Of a DNA stretch of 24,238 bases, positions 15,714-23,018 are shown piece by piece. A program made the translations under genes and the position numbers. Location of the stretch: positions 1 to 24,238 of the forward strand of contig DAIMZI010000026.1 of assembly GCA_036734025.1 (NCBI GenBank). The letters are read 5' to 3'. This stretch comes from DAIMZI01 sp036734025. Lineage in GTDB: Bacteria > Pseudomonadota > Alphaproteobacteria > Rhizobiales > Rhodomicrobiaceae. Positions within the stretch are counted from its first letter, which is position 1; every line of letters starts with the position of its first letter. The notes under the pieces are model-generated. The model saw only the letters and a program-made list of their open reading frames with translations. It did no database searches and had not been told where the DNA came from.

Positions 15714-18700
15714 TTACTGGTCGCCGCGGCGGCGCGGTGGCATTGGTGCGCCCACCCTGCGCCGCGGCGGCTCGGGGCTCAGGTCATTGGTCTGGGCGTC
15801 GTTGAACTCTTCGCCGATCGGCGGCGGTGGCTGGCGCGTCACACGTTCGGAGGTGCGCGGGCGCTGGCGGATACGGTCGAGATCGGTGCCGCCAAGCGTC
15901 TCGGTCGCGCCATTGCTGTCATATGCAGCGCTGGACCGGGCTGGTTGGCGCAGCCTGCCGGCGCCGTCGCCATCAGCGCGGGTCCTTTCGCGCGCAGCAG
16001 CACTGCCAGGCGCGGCACTGCTCTGGCTTGCGGCGACCTCTAGCCGGGCGTCGCGTTCGGCGGATTTGCGCTCGGCGCTTCTGCCTTTTTCTTCAGTCTT
16101 TGCAAGGGTCTGAACCAGTGAAAGCATATCGCGTTCGCTGAGCGGCTCGCCGAAATAAAAACCCTGACCATACTCGCAGCCGAGCGCGCGCAGGTAGGCC
16201 GCGTCGCGTTCTCGGTCAACGCCCTGCGCGGTCACGTCGAGATCGAGTTCGCGCGCCATGGCAAGGATCGAGCGCAGGATCACCGGATCGCCACCAGCGG
16301 CGCCGGCAGAACGCATCATGGCGCGATCGGTCTTGACCATCGAGAATGGCAGCCGCTGCAGATAAGGCAGCGAGGAATAACCGCTCCCGAACTCATCGAG
16401 AGCGATCTTCGCCCCGGCGGTCTTCAGCGATGCCAGGGCTTCGACCATGGTCTCCGGATTTTCCATGACCACGGCTTCGTTGATCTCGATCCAGAAACAG
16501 CCCGCCGGCACCGTCCCGCGACCCAGCAGGGTACATAATTCCTGCACCAGCTCGGCCCGGTAGATCATTTCGCTGCTCATATCGAGGCTCAGATAAAGCC
16601 GGTCGTCTTCGCGCGGCAATGCCTTGTGCCAGCGGCTCAATTGCCGGATCGCGCGCTCTGCGACATACATCGTGAGCTGGCTGATCACATCGGTCTTGTC
16701 GGCGACGCCGATAAAATCGGCCGGGCTGAGCGCGCCCAGCTTCGGGTGGTCCCAGCGGATCAGGGCTTCGACACCAGCCAGCCGGTTGTCGGCAAGACGC
16801 AGGATGGGTTGATAAAGCACCTGGATCTGGCGCTTATCGATCGCCTGGCGCAGTTCCTTGGCCATCTCGGTGCGGTCATCGCGGCCCGATCGCATGTCGG
16901 GCTTGAACAATTCGATACGATCAGCGCCTGCCCGTTTGGCGCGGTACATGGCGAGTTCGGCCTCCTGGACCAGCGCAGTGCGGTCCGGATGGGTTGTGTC
17001 ATAAACGGCGATACCAATGCTGCCGATGAGAACCATCTCGCGCCCGCTCAGTTTCATCGGTGAGCGCAACGAACGACGCACCCGTTCAGCCAGCATGGCG
17101 ATATAACGCGGCTCGGTCTCGCATGTCAGCAGCATGGCGAACTGATCGACCCCGACGCGCGCCAGTGTGTCTAGCGGGCGCACATGCCGGCTCAGGCGCC
17201 GCGCGACCGTGAGCAGCATGCTGTCGGAAATCAGCATGTCTGGTGTCTGGCCGGCACCGCGAAGCCGATCCACGTCGATCATCAGCACTGTGGGCTTGGT
17301 GCCGTCCTCGGCGCTGCGCACGATCGCCTGGTCGACCCGGTCCATGAACAGCTCACGGTTGGCGAGCCCGGTCAGCGTGTCGTAGACGGCGTTGAACTTG
17401 AGCCGCTCCTCGCTGCGCTTTTGTGTGGTCACATCGCGCATGAGGCCGGTGCATTGCAGGATCTGACTCTGGCGCAGGCGCATGCCTCGCCCGCGCAGTT
17501 CATACCAAAGGTAAGTTCCATCCGCCCGGCGCAGACGAAAATCGATCGCCAGCTCGCCGCCTTCGCGCTCGCGCAGGTTGCCGAGCAGGAGGTTTGCGCG
17601 CTCGCGGTCGCCGGCATGAAGATATTGCAGCCAATCGTCCTTGGAGCAGCGCAGGGTGCCGGGCGAATAGCCAAGCGCCTCTTCAACCGCGCCGCCCACC
17701 TTGATTTCATCGCGGCGCACGTCCCATTCCCAGATCGACGCGCCCGAGGAATCCAGCGCCAGCGCACTCAGGCCCGATGCCCCGTTACCCGCAGTCGAAT
17801 GATCGCCGGGATGAAATGCGTACTGGGTGACGCTGAAACCGAGCAGCGCAATAAACAGCACCAGCCCCGAGGAAAGCGCGCCCACCACAATGTCGCCCGA
17901 CAGATAGCCGAGCACCGACATTGCGGCGCCAAACAGCCAGACAAGGAACAGCATCCAGGTGGGTAGCAGGGTCAGCGCGCGGTCATCACCGCGCAGGCTC
18001 TGCATCAAAATCAGCAGGCTGCCGATGCCCGCAATGGGTATGAAGGACAATCGCGCGAGCCCCGCGGTAAGGCGCGCATCGATGACGGCGAAGGCGATCA
18101 GACCTATCTGCATCAGCACCCAACCGGCAAACAGCGGCACCAGCCACGCCTGCCATTGGCGCAGCCGCAGATAGACGAACAGGAAGATGACGATACTTGC
18201 GGCCACCCCTGCCTCGGCGGCGGCACGATAGATCGCGTTTTGCTCGGCCTGCAACTGGAAGAGCTTGTGCCAGAAGCCGAAATCGACACACAGATAGGCC
18301 ACCACTGCCCATGCCACCAGTGCAGTCGCGGGGAAGATGGCGCGGTGATTGGCAACGAAGATAGCGGTCAGCACGATGGCCAGCAGCCCGACTATGCCAA
18401 GCAGGATACCATTGAGCAGAGTGAAGTCGATGGCGCGCTTTGCCAGCGCCGCCGGCTCCCACAGCAAAAGTCGGGGAAAACCGACTGAACGCAATTCGAC
18501 GATGAAGGTGACCGTGGCGCCGGGCTCGATGGAGAGGCGAAACAGATCGGCCTGATCACCAGGCAGCGGATCGGGGCGAAAGCCAACCGAAGGCGTGACC
18601 CGGGCGATGCGCGGCGCATCCAGATCGGGCCAGACGATCTGGCTGCCGGCAAACTCGAAACGGCGCGCCGCGAGAATGCGCTCGATGCGCTGATCCGTGG

Positions 18701-19040
18701 GGTTGGTGAGTGCAAAGACCACCCAGTTGGGATCGGTCCCCGGTGTGGTGGCCTGAACCGACATGCGCCCGGTGATGCCATCGGCGCCCGGCGCGGTCTC
18801 CACGCTGAGCGTATCGCCGCGGCCTTCGTAAAGCTCGCCAAGCAGCGTCATGTCCAGGCGCTTCTGGTCGGGGCTGATGACCACGGCCTCCAGCGCGTTC
18901 GCGGCTGCGGGCAGCAGAAAAAGCACAAGCACCAGCGCCAACAACGCCTCGAGCCGTACCGCGCCTGCGCCATGGCGCCTGCACGATGACAACCCTGGTC
19001 TTGCCTGCCGGCCGGCCTGCGCGGACATCGCTCGTGTCAT
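15714..19040 (-). CDS. membrane PAS-GGDEF-EAL protein with both catalytic domains degenerate
   Basis: About 1108 residues: signal/anchor helix (29-50), periplasmic beta-rich domain (50-200), about seven transmembrane helices (203-410; 7TMR-DISM-like), PAS (430-545), GGDEF (550-715), EAL (735-975) and an Arg/Pro/Ala-rich tail (978-1108). The GGDEF motif is GVDQF (630-634), and the FKxIND/GH part is lost (RLRGAGQTPD), but the inhibitory site RxxD is intact as RPLD (621-624), five residues before. In EAL, EAL itself (758-760), EINE and K903 remain, but the usual Asn is D820, DDFG is DEFG (882-885) and AEGVE is AQGVD (Q939). This suggests a c-di-GMP receptor rather than an enzyme. ATG 19040 was chosen for GAGGG just upstream; 19028 is possible. 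It follows the GNAT gene by 41 bases. Confidence 0.9.
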   Translation of the reverse strand: MTRAMSAQAGRQARPGLSSCRRHGAGAVRLEALLALVLVLFLLPAAANALEAVVISPDQKRLDMTLLGELYEGRGDTLSVETAPGADGITGRMSVQATTPGTDPNWVVFALTNPTDQRIERILAARRFEFAGSQIVWPDLDAPRIARVTPSVGFRPDPLPGDQADLFRLSIEPGATVTFIVELRSVGFPRLLLWEPAALAKRAIDFTLLNGILLGIVGLLAIVLTAIFVANHRAIFPATALVAWAVVAYLCVDFGFWHKLFQLQAEQNAIYRAAAEAGVAASIVIFLFVYLRLRQWQAWLVPLFAGWVLMQIGLIAFAVIDARLTAGLARLSFIPIAGIGSLLILMQSLRGDDRALTLLPTWMLFLVWLFGAAMSVLGYLSGDIVVGALSSGLVLFIALLGFSVTQYAFHPGDHSTAGNGASGLSALALDSSGASIWEWDVRRDEIKVGGAVEEALGYSPGTLRCSKDDWLQYLHAGDRERANLLLGNLREREGGELAIDFRLRRADGTYLWYELRGRGMRLRQSQILQCTGLMRDVTTQKRSEERLKFNAVYDTLTGLANRELFMDRVDQAIVRSAEDGTKPTVLMIDVDRLRGAGQTPDMLISDSMLLTVARRLSRHVRPLDTLARVGVDQFAMLLTCETEPRYIAMLAERVRRSLRSPMKLSGREMVLIGSIGIAVYDTTHPDRTALVQEAELAMYRAKRAGADRIELFKPDMRSGRDDRTEMAKELRQAIDKRQIQVLYQPILRLADNRLAGVEALIRWDHPKLGALSPADFIGVADKTDVISQLTMYVAERAIRQLSRWHKALPREDDRLYLSLDMSSEMIYRAELVQELCTLLGRGTVPAGCFWIEINEAVVMENPETMVEALASLKTAGAKIALDEFGSGYSSLPYLQRLPFSMVKTDRAMMRSAGAAGGDPVILRSILAMARELDLDVTAQGVDRERDAAYLRALGCEYGQGFYFGEPLSERDMLSLVQTLAKTEEKGRSAERKSAERDARLEVAASQSSAAPGSAAARERTRADGDGAGRLRQPARSSAAYDSNGATETLGGTDLDRIRQRPRTSERVTRQPPPPIGEEFNDAQTNDLSPEPPRRRVGAPMPPRRRGDQ

Positions 19041-19081
19041 GAACCCTCGTGCGTCGGCCCGGTCAGCGTCGGGTAAAGACG

Positions 19082-19672
19082 TCAGCCGGCCCTGTGATCG
19101 TCTTTTAGCAGTGCGTAGAGAAAATGGTCCTGCCAATATCCATTTATCTTCAGATAATTACGCGCCAGACCCTCACGCGTGAAATGTGCCTTTTCCAGAA
19201 CGCGGATGGACGCGACATTTTTCGGCAGGCACGCAGCTTCGAGACGGTGCAGTTGCAATGTATCGAATACGAACGATGCGATGGCGCGCACGCCCTTGGT
19301 CATGATTCCCTGTCCGGCGAAAGGCGCACCCACCCAATAGCCAATGGAAACCGACTGGCTCGCCCCGCGGCGGATATTGCTCAGGGTCAACCCACCAAGC
19401 AGAGTGTTATCATCCGCTCTGATCAGAAAAAAGGCATAACCACTGTCTTCGCGCATTTCACGGAAATAGTGCTTGAGGCGCATGCGGAAGGCGGCGCGGG
19501 ACAATTCATCTGGCGCCCAGGCTGGTTCCCAGGGCACCAGATGTTCCCGGCTCATGCCGCGCAGCGCCGCCCATTCGGTGTAATCCGACAGCCGGGGCGG
19601 GCGCAGCAGGATATCGCCCTTGTGGATATGTGGCCCGCCTTCGGGCGGCGCAACCGATCTCAAGAATGCCAT
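19082..19672 (-). CDS. GNAT family N-acetyltransferase, RimJ/RimL-like
   Basis: A 196-residue protein with the RimJ/RimL arrangement: ILLRPPRLSDYTEWAALR (N-terminal strand and helix), GYAFFLIRADDNTLLGGLTL, then the acetyl-CoA loop YWVGAPFAGQGIMTKGVRAI and NVASIRVLEKAHFTREGLARNY. RimJ acetylates the N-terminal alanine of ribosomal protein S5; whether this enzyme does so or targets another amine cannot be told from sequence. ATG 19672 has GAGG 8 bases upstream. It lies 57 bases after the M16 peptidase gene and 41 bases before the GGDEF-EAL gene. Confidence 0.9.
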   Translation of the reverse strand: MAFLRSVAPPEGGPHIHKGDILLRPPRLSDYTEWAALRGMSREHLVPWEPAWAPDELSRAAFRMRLKHYFREMREDSGYAFFLIRADDNTLLGGLTLSNIRRGASQSVSIGYWVGAPFAGQGIMTKGVRAIASFVFDTLQLHRLEAACLPKNVASIRVLEKAHFTREGLARNYLKINGYWQDHFLYALLKDDHRAG

Positions 19673-19713
19673 ACCCGTATCCTCTCGCCGCCCCTTGTGC
19701 GTGTCACGACGCC

Positions 19714-19730
19714 ATATACCAACCGTATAT
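19714..19730. promoter_or_regulatory. AT-rich inverted repeat between M16 peptidase and GNAT genes
   Basis: ATATAC (19714-19719) and GTATAT (19725-19730) are perfect inverted repeats around 5 bases (CAACC). It lies just after the M16 stop codon and about 40 bases upstream of the GNAT start, in GC-rich surroundings. It resembles a small-repressor operator or a pair of -10-like elements; no clear -35 is visible, so an internal promoter is only possible. Confidence 0.4.
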
Positions 19731-20998
19731 CATCTTGCCAGACTGCCGCTGGCCATGTCACGCAAACCGCGCACCTGAGCGCCCGGTCCGACGCTGACGC
19801 ATGATGGTGTCGGGCCCCGCAGCATGTCCTCAGCGAACTGGCGCACATCCTCGCGGCCGACAGCGTCGATACGCGCAATGACGTCGTCCAGTTCCTGCGG
19901 CTTGCCGAAAACGTGAAGGTGCCGCGCCAGTCGTTCGGCGCGCGCGCTCGAACTTTCAAGGCTCATCAGCAGGCCGGCGCGCATGTTGGCCTTGGCGCGC
20001 GCGACGTCCTCATCGCCCGGCCCCTCAGCGGCGAGCTTGCGCAGTTCATTGCCTATGACCTCGACCAGAGCCTCGGACTTACTCTCTCGGGTGGCGGCGT
20101 GAATGGCCAGCATGCCGGTGTCGGAATAGCCCCAATATGAGGAGTAGACCGAGTAGCACAGACCGCGCCGCTCGCGCACCTCCTGAAACAGGCGCGACGA
20201 AAGGCCGCCGCCGAGAAGGCCGGAAAAGATCTGTCCGGTAAAGTAACGCGGATCGGAGTAAGACGGTGTATTAAAGCCGATCAGGATGTGGCTTTGCTCC
20301 TGCGCGCGCCTGAGCGACCTGTGGCCTCCGGCATAACGGGCCGGCTCGAATTCGCGCCCGGCCGCCACGGGCAGATCGGCCAGCCAGCGCTGCGCCTCGC
20401 GCAGCAGCACGTCATGATCGACCGCCCCCGCCGCGCTCAGGATCATGCGGCCCGCGCCATAGGTGGCCTCGCGAAATCCGATCAGATGTTCGCGGCGAAA
20501 GCGCCTTACGCTGCGCGATGTGCCCAGAATGGTGCGCCCCAGAGGCTGTTCGGGGTACGCGATCTCGTGGGCGGCGTCGTACATGACATCTTCGGGGTTG
20601 TCCTTGACCCCGGCTATTTCCTCAAACACCACTGCGCGCTCACGCTTGATCTCGGTTTCATCAAACGATGACCAGAGCAGGATGTCGCCCAATATGTCCA
20701 GCGCCAGCGGCACGTCCTGCCTGAGCACCCGCGCGTAATAGGCGGTGGTCTCTGGGCCCGTGGAGGCGTTTATCTCACCGCCCACCGCCTCGATCTGCTC
20801 CGCGATGTCGCGCGCCGAGCGCCGCTTCGTGCCTTTGAACGCCATATGTTCGAGCATGTGCGCAATGCCATGCTCTTCGGCGCGCTCGGCACGCGAGCCG
20901 CTCGCCACCCAGATGCCCAGCGAGACGCTTTCGACGTGGGGCATCAACTCGCTGGCCACCTGAAGACCGTTCGCCAGAGTGCTCAGCTGAATAGTAAT
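19730..20998 (-). CDS. M16 family zinc metallopeptidase (processing-peptidase-like)
   Basis: About 422 residues if started at ATT 20998. The inverted zinc motif HMLEH (47-51) is followed 76 residues later by the third ligand, E127, in VVFEEIAGVKDNPED; GPETTAYYARVL, GGGLSSRLFQEVRERRGLCYSV and VYSSYWGYSDTGML are typical of bacterial relatives of the mitochondrial processing peptidase. The substrate is unknown. No ATG, GTG or TTG exists before GTG 20959, but the preceding codons read ITIQLSTLANGLQ, which matches the usual N-terminal strand of the family, and GGAGG sits 8 bases before ATT. I therefore propose ATT initiation; starting at 20959 would give 409 residues lacking the first strand. It is coupled to thrC, whose stop is two codons before. 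Confidence 0.93.
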   Translation of the reverse strand: MTIQLSTLANGLQVASELMPHVESVSLGIWVASGSRAERAEEHGIAHMLEHMAFKGTKRRSARDIAEQIEAVGGEINASTGPETTAYYARVLRQDVPLALDILGDILLWSSFDETEIKRERAVVFEEIAGVKDNPEDVMYDAAHEIAYPEQPLGRTILGTSRSVRRFRREHLIGFREATYGAGRMILSAAGAVDHDVLLREAQRWLADLPVAAGREFEPARYAGGHRSLRRAQEQSHILIGFNTPSYSDPRYFTGQIFSGLLGGGLSSRLFQEVRERRGLCYSVYSSYWGYSDTGMLAIHAATRESKSEALVEVIGNELRKLAAEGPGDEDVARAKANMRAGLLMSLESSSARAERLARHLHVFGKPQELDDVIARIDAVGREDVRQFAEDMLRGPTPSCVSVGPGAQVRGLRDMASGSLAR

Positions 20999-21011
20999 GG
21001 TTCAAACCTCC
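20996..21011 (-). promoter_or_regulatory. ribosome binding site deciding the M16 peptidase start
   Basis: On the minus strand GGAGG (21011-21007) is followed by 8 bases and ATT (20998-20996). The GGAGG is made from the last two sense codons of thrC, and the thrC TGA stop (21004-21002) lies between it and the ATT. Confidence 0.65.
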
Positions 21012-22408
21012 ATGAGATCGCTGGCGCGGGCGCTGATATATTCGCTAACCGCTGCGATGTCGTTGTCGAGTTGGTCGAAGCGCTCCGGCATTTCCATAAT
21101 GGCGCGGCGTTGGGGCGGCAATTCAGGTCTGTGCCCGACCGCGGCCAGCATGGCGTCGGGGAATTTCGCGGGATGGGCCGTGGCCAGGCAGATCATGGGC
21201 GTGGCCGGGTCGGCCCGGCGCGCGCGTGAAGCCGCTATCCCGACCGCCGTGTGCGGATCGGCAAGATAGCCCGCGTCTCGATACAGCGATGCAATCGTCT
21301 CGATCGTCGTTGGCTCGTCGATGCGCGCTGCGCCGAACTTTTCGCGAAAGCGCGAGAGCGCATCGGCCGGCAAATCGAACCCGCCGGACTGGGCGAGGCT
21401 CATCATCATGGCGCGAACGGCCGCTGCATCGTGCCCGCACAGCTCAAACAGCAGCCGTTCGAAATTGCTGGCCACCTGGATATCCATGCTCGGACTGGTC
21501 GTCGGCGTCACGCCCGAGGGTTCATAGCGTCCCGTTTCCAGCGTCCGGGCGAGGATATCGTTGACATTGGTCGCGATCACCAGCCGCTCGATGGGCAGGC
21601 CCATGCGCATGGCCACATATCCCGCGAAGATGTCGCCGAAATTGCCTGTCGGAACGCAAAAGCTGACCGCGCGGTGGGGGGCGCCAAGAGCAACCGCCGA
21701 GGTGAAATAATAGACCGTCTGGGCCATGATGCGCGCCCAGTTGATCGAGTTGACCGCAGCAAGCGCATAGCGATCGCGAAATGCCAGATCATTGAACAGC
21801 GCCTTGACCAGGCTCTGCGCATCGTCGAACGTGCCGCGCAGGGCGATGTTATGAACGTTCGGCTCGCTCGCAGTCGTCATCTGGCGGCGCTGCACGTCGC
21901 TCACGCGGCCAAGCGGATGGAGCACGAAAATGTCGATGCTCGCGCGTCCGCGAAAAGCCTCCACCGCAGCCCCGCCGGTATCGCCCGAGGTGGCCGCGAC
22001 GATGGTCGCGCGCTGGCCTCTTGCGGCGAGAGCATCGTCCATGACCGGCGCCAGCACCTGCATGGCGAAGTCCTTGAAGGCGAGCGTGGGGCCGTGAAAC
22101 AATTCGAGCACGAACTCGTTGTCGCCGATCTGGACAAGAGGCGCGGTCACGGGGTGACCAAAACCGCCATATGCCTCATGCAGGCGTGCCCGGAATGCAT
22201 CATGATTGGCTTGCGGGCCGAGGAAGGGGCTCATGATCTGAAAGGCGGCGTCGGCGTAGGGGCGGCCGGCAAGAGCAGCGATCCGGTCTGGAGGGATGTG
22301 CGGCCAATGATCCGGGACATAAAGGCCGCCGTCGCGCGCAAGTCCGCACAGAGCAGCGTCTTCAAAACCGAGGATGGGCGCCTGACCGCGCGTGCTGATG
22401 TAATTCAC
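21002..22408 (-). CDS. thrC: threonine synthase
   Basis: A PLP enzyme converting O-phosphohomoserine to threonine. It has 468 residues, the long proteobacterial/fungal type. NYISTRGQAP opens the protein; GLARDGGLYVP, ELFHGPTLAFKDFAMQ (PLP lysine), VAATSGDTGGAAVEAFRGR and FCVPTGNFGDIFAGYVA follow in the usual order. GTG 22408 was chosen because relatives start MNYISTRG; a GTG nine codons earlier is possible and neither has a strong Shine-Dalgarno. It is the first gene of a unit with M16 peptidase, GNAT and GGDEF-EAL genes, separated from rpmB by 114 bases. Confidence 0.96.
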   Translation of the reverse strand: MNYISTRGQAPILGFEDAALCGLARDGGLYVPDHWPHIPPDRIAALAGRPYADAAFQIMSPFLGPQANHDAFRARLHEAYGGFGHPVTAPLVQIGDNEFVLELFHGPTLAFKDFAMQVLAPVMDDALAARGQRATIVAATSGDTGGAAVEAFRGRASIDIFVLHPLGRVSDVQRRQMTTASEPNVHNIALRGTFDDAQSLVKALFNDLAFRDRYALAAVNSINWARIMAQTVYYFTSAVALGAPHRAVSFCVPTGNFGDIFAGYVAMRMGLPIERLVIATNVNDILARTLETGRYEPSGVTPTTSPSMDIQVASNFERLLFELCGHDAAAVRAMMMSLAQSGGFDLPADALSRFREKFGAARIDEPTTIETIASLYRDAGYLADPHTAVGIAASRARRADPATPMICLATAHPAKFPDAMLAAVGHRPELPPQRRAIMEMPERFDQLDNDIAAVSEYISARASDLMEV

Positions 22409-22522
22409 GAAAAAGGTCCCGGAGCAGCGCTTCACAAGTTGGGAACCTAATGGCTAGGTGCGCGCGCGACAAGTGCCGGACGCGGCTATAAGACGGCGGA
22501 ACAGTTCATGCGGGCAAGCCGC

Positions 22523-22852
22523 TCAGGCGGCGGGCGTCGTCTCGGCGGCGGCTGACGGCTCGCCCTTCGTCTCGGCCAGCGTCTTGCGGATCTCGCGTTT
22601 CAGCCTGACCATGCGCTCCGAAAGATCACGGTCATCGGCCTTGATCAGATAAGCGTCGAGCCCGCCACGATGATCGACCGAGCGCAGCGCGTGCGCACTG
22701 ATGCGCACATGATACGATCGGCCCAGCGCATCGCTCATCAGCGTCACATTGCAAAGGTTGGGCAGGAACTTGCGCCGTGTGCGATTGTTCGCATGGCTGA
22801 CATTGTTTCCTGATTGCGCAACCTTGCCGGTCAGTTCGCAACGGCGGGCCAT
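22523..22852 (-). CDS. rpmB: 50S ribosomal protein L28
   Basis: A component of the large ribosomal subunit. ARRCELTGKVAQSGNNVSHA (2-21) and NNRTRRKFLPNL define L28, followed by the alphaproteobacterial region with RISAHALRSVDHRGGLDAYL. It has 109 residues, longer than the E. coli protein (78) because of a charged helix and an Ala/Glu tail, as usual in this class. ATG 22852 has GGGAG 8 bases upstream. It has its own promoter and a terminator-like hairpin in the leader. L33 (rpmG), its partner in E. coli, is not next to it. Confidence 0.97.
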   Translation of the reverse strand: MARRCELTGKVAQSGNNVSHANNRTRRKFLPNLCNVTLMSDALGRSYHVRISAHALRSVDHRGGLDAYLIKADDRDLSERMVRLKREIRKTLAETKGEPSAAAETTPAA

Positions 22853-22866
22853 CTTCGTCTCCCGAT

Positions 22867-22898
22867 GAAAAAGAAAAAGCGCGCAAGTCACCGCGCGC
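22867..22898 (-). terminator. terminator-like hairpin in the rpmB leader
   Basis: On the minus strand GCGCGC (22898-22893) pairs with GCGCGC (22884-22879) around 8 bases, with a G-U pair extending the stem to 7, and is followed at once by TTTTTCTTTTTC (22878-22867). It lies between the predicted rpmB transcription start and the Shine-Dalgarno. It is a textbook intrinsic terminator shape, so it could attenuate rpmB, or be an inefficient terminator of ftsH read-through transcripts. Confidence 0.6.
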
Positions 22899-22900
22899 AC

Positions 22901-22941
22901 TGACATGTCATGTCTATATTGCGAAGCGCAAAACGCGTCAA
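22901..22941 (-). promoter_or_regulatory. rpmB promoter with palindrome at the start site
   Basis: On the minus strand TTGACG (22941-22936), 17 bases, TATAGA (22918-22913): the same hexamers and spacing as the tRNA-Met promoter. The predicted start falls in the perfect 10-base palindrome TGACATGTCA (22901-22910). Confidence 0.75.
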
Positions 22942-22966
22942 GCTTCACCCCGCAGGCGCGGCATGC

Positions 22967-23001
22967 GCCGCCCCGATGGATCACGGTTCCAAAGGGGCGG
23001 C
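22967..23001 (-). other. stem-loop after ftsH
   Basis: GCCGCCCC and GGGGCGGC (22967-22974 and 22994-23001) form an 8-bp stem, and TGGA/TCCA inside it can pair further. It lies 18 bases after the ftsH stop. There is no U-tract, so it is more likely a 3'-end stabilising structure or Rho-linked pause than an intrinsic terminator. Confidence 0.5.
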
Positions 23002-23018
23002 TTGTGCGTCTCAAGGCC

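Noticed and set aside
15676..16113. Plus-strand frame opposite the tail of the GGDEF-EAL gene
   Set aside because: Antisense of an Arg/Pro-rich low-complexity tail; no independent signals.
21251..22450. Plus-strand open frame opposite thrC
   Set aside because: Arises from the antisense of a GC-rich gene; no recognisable product.
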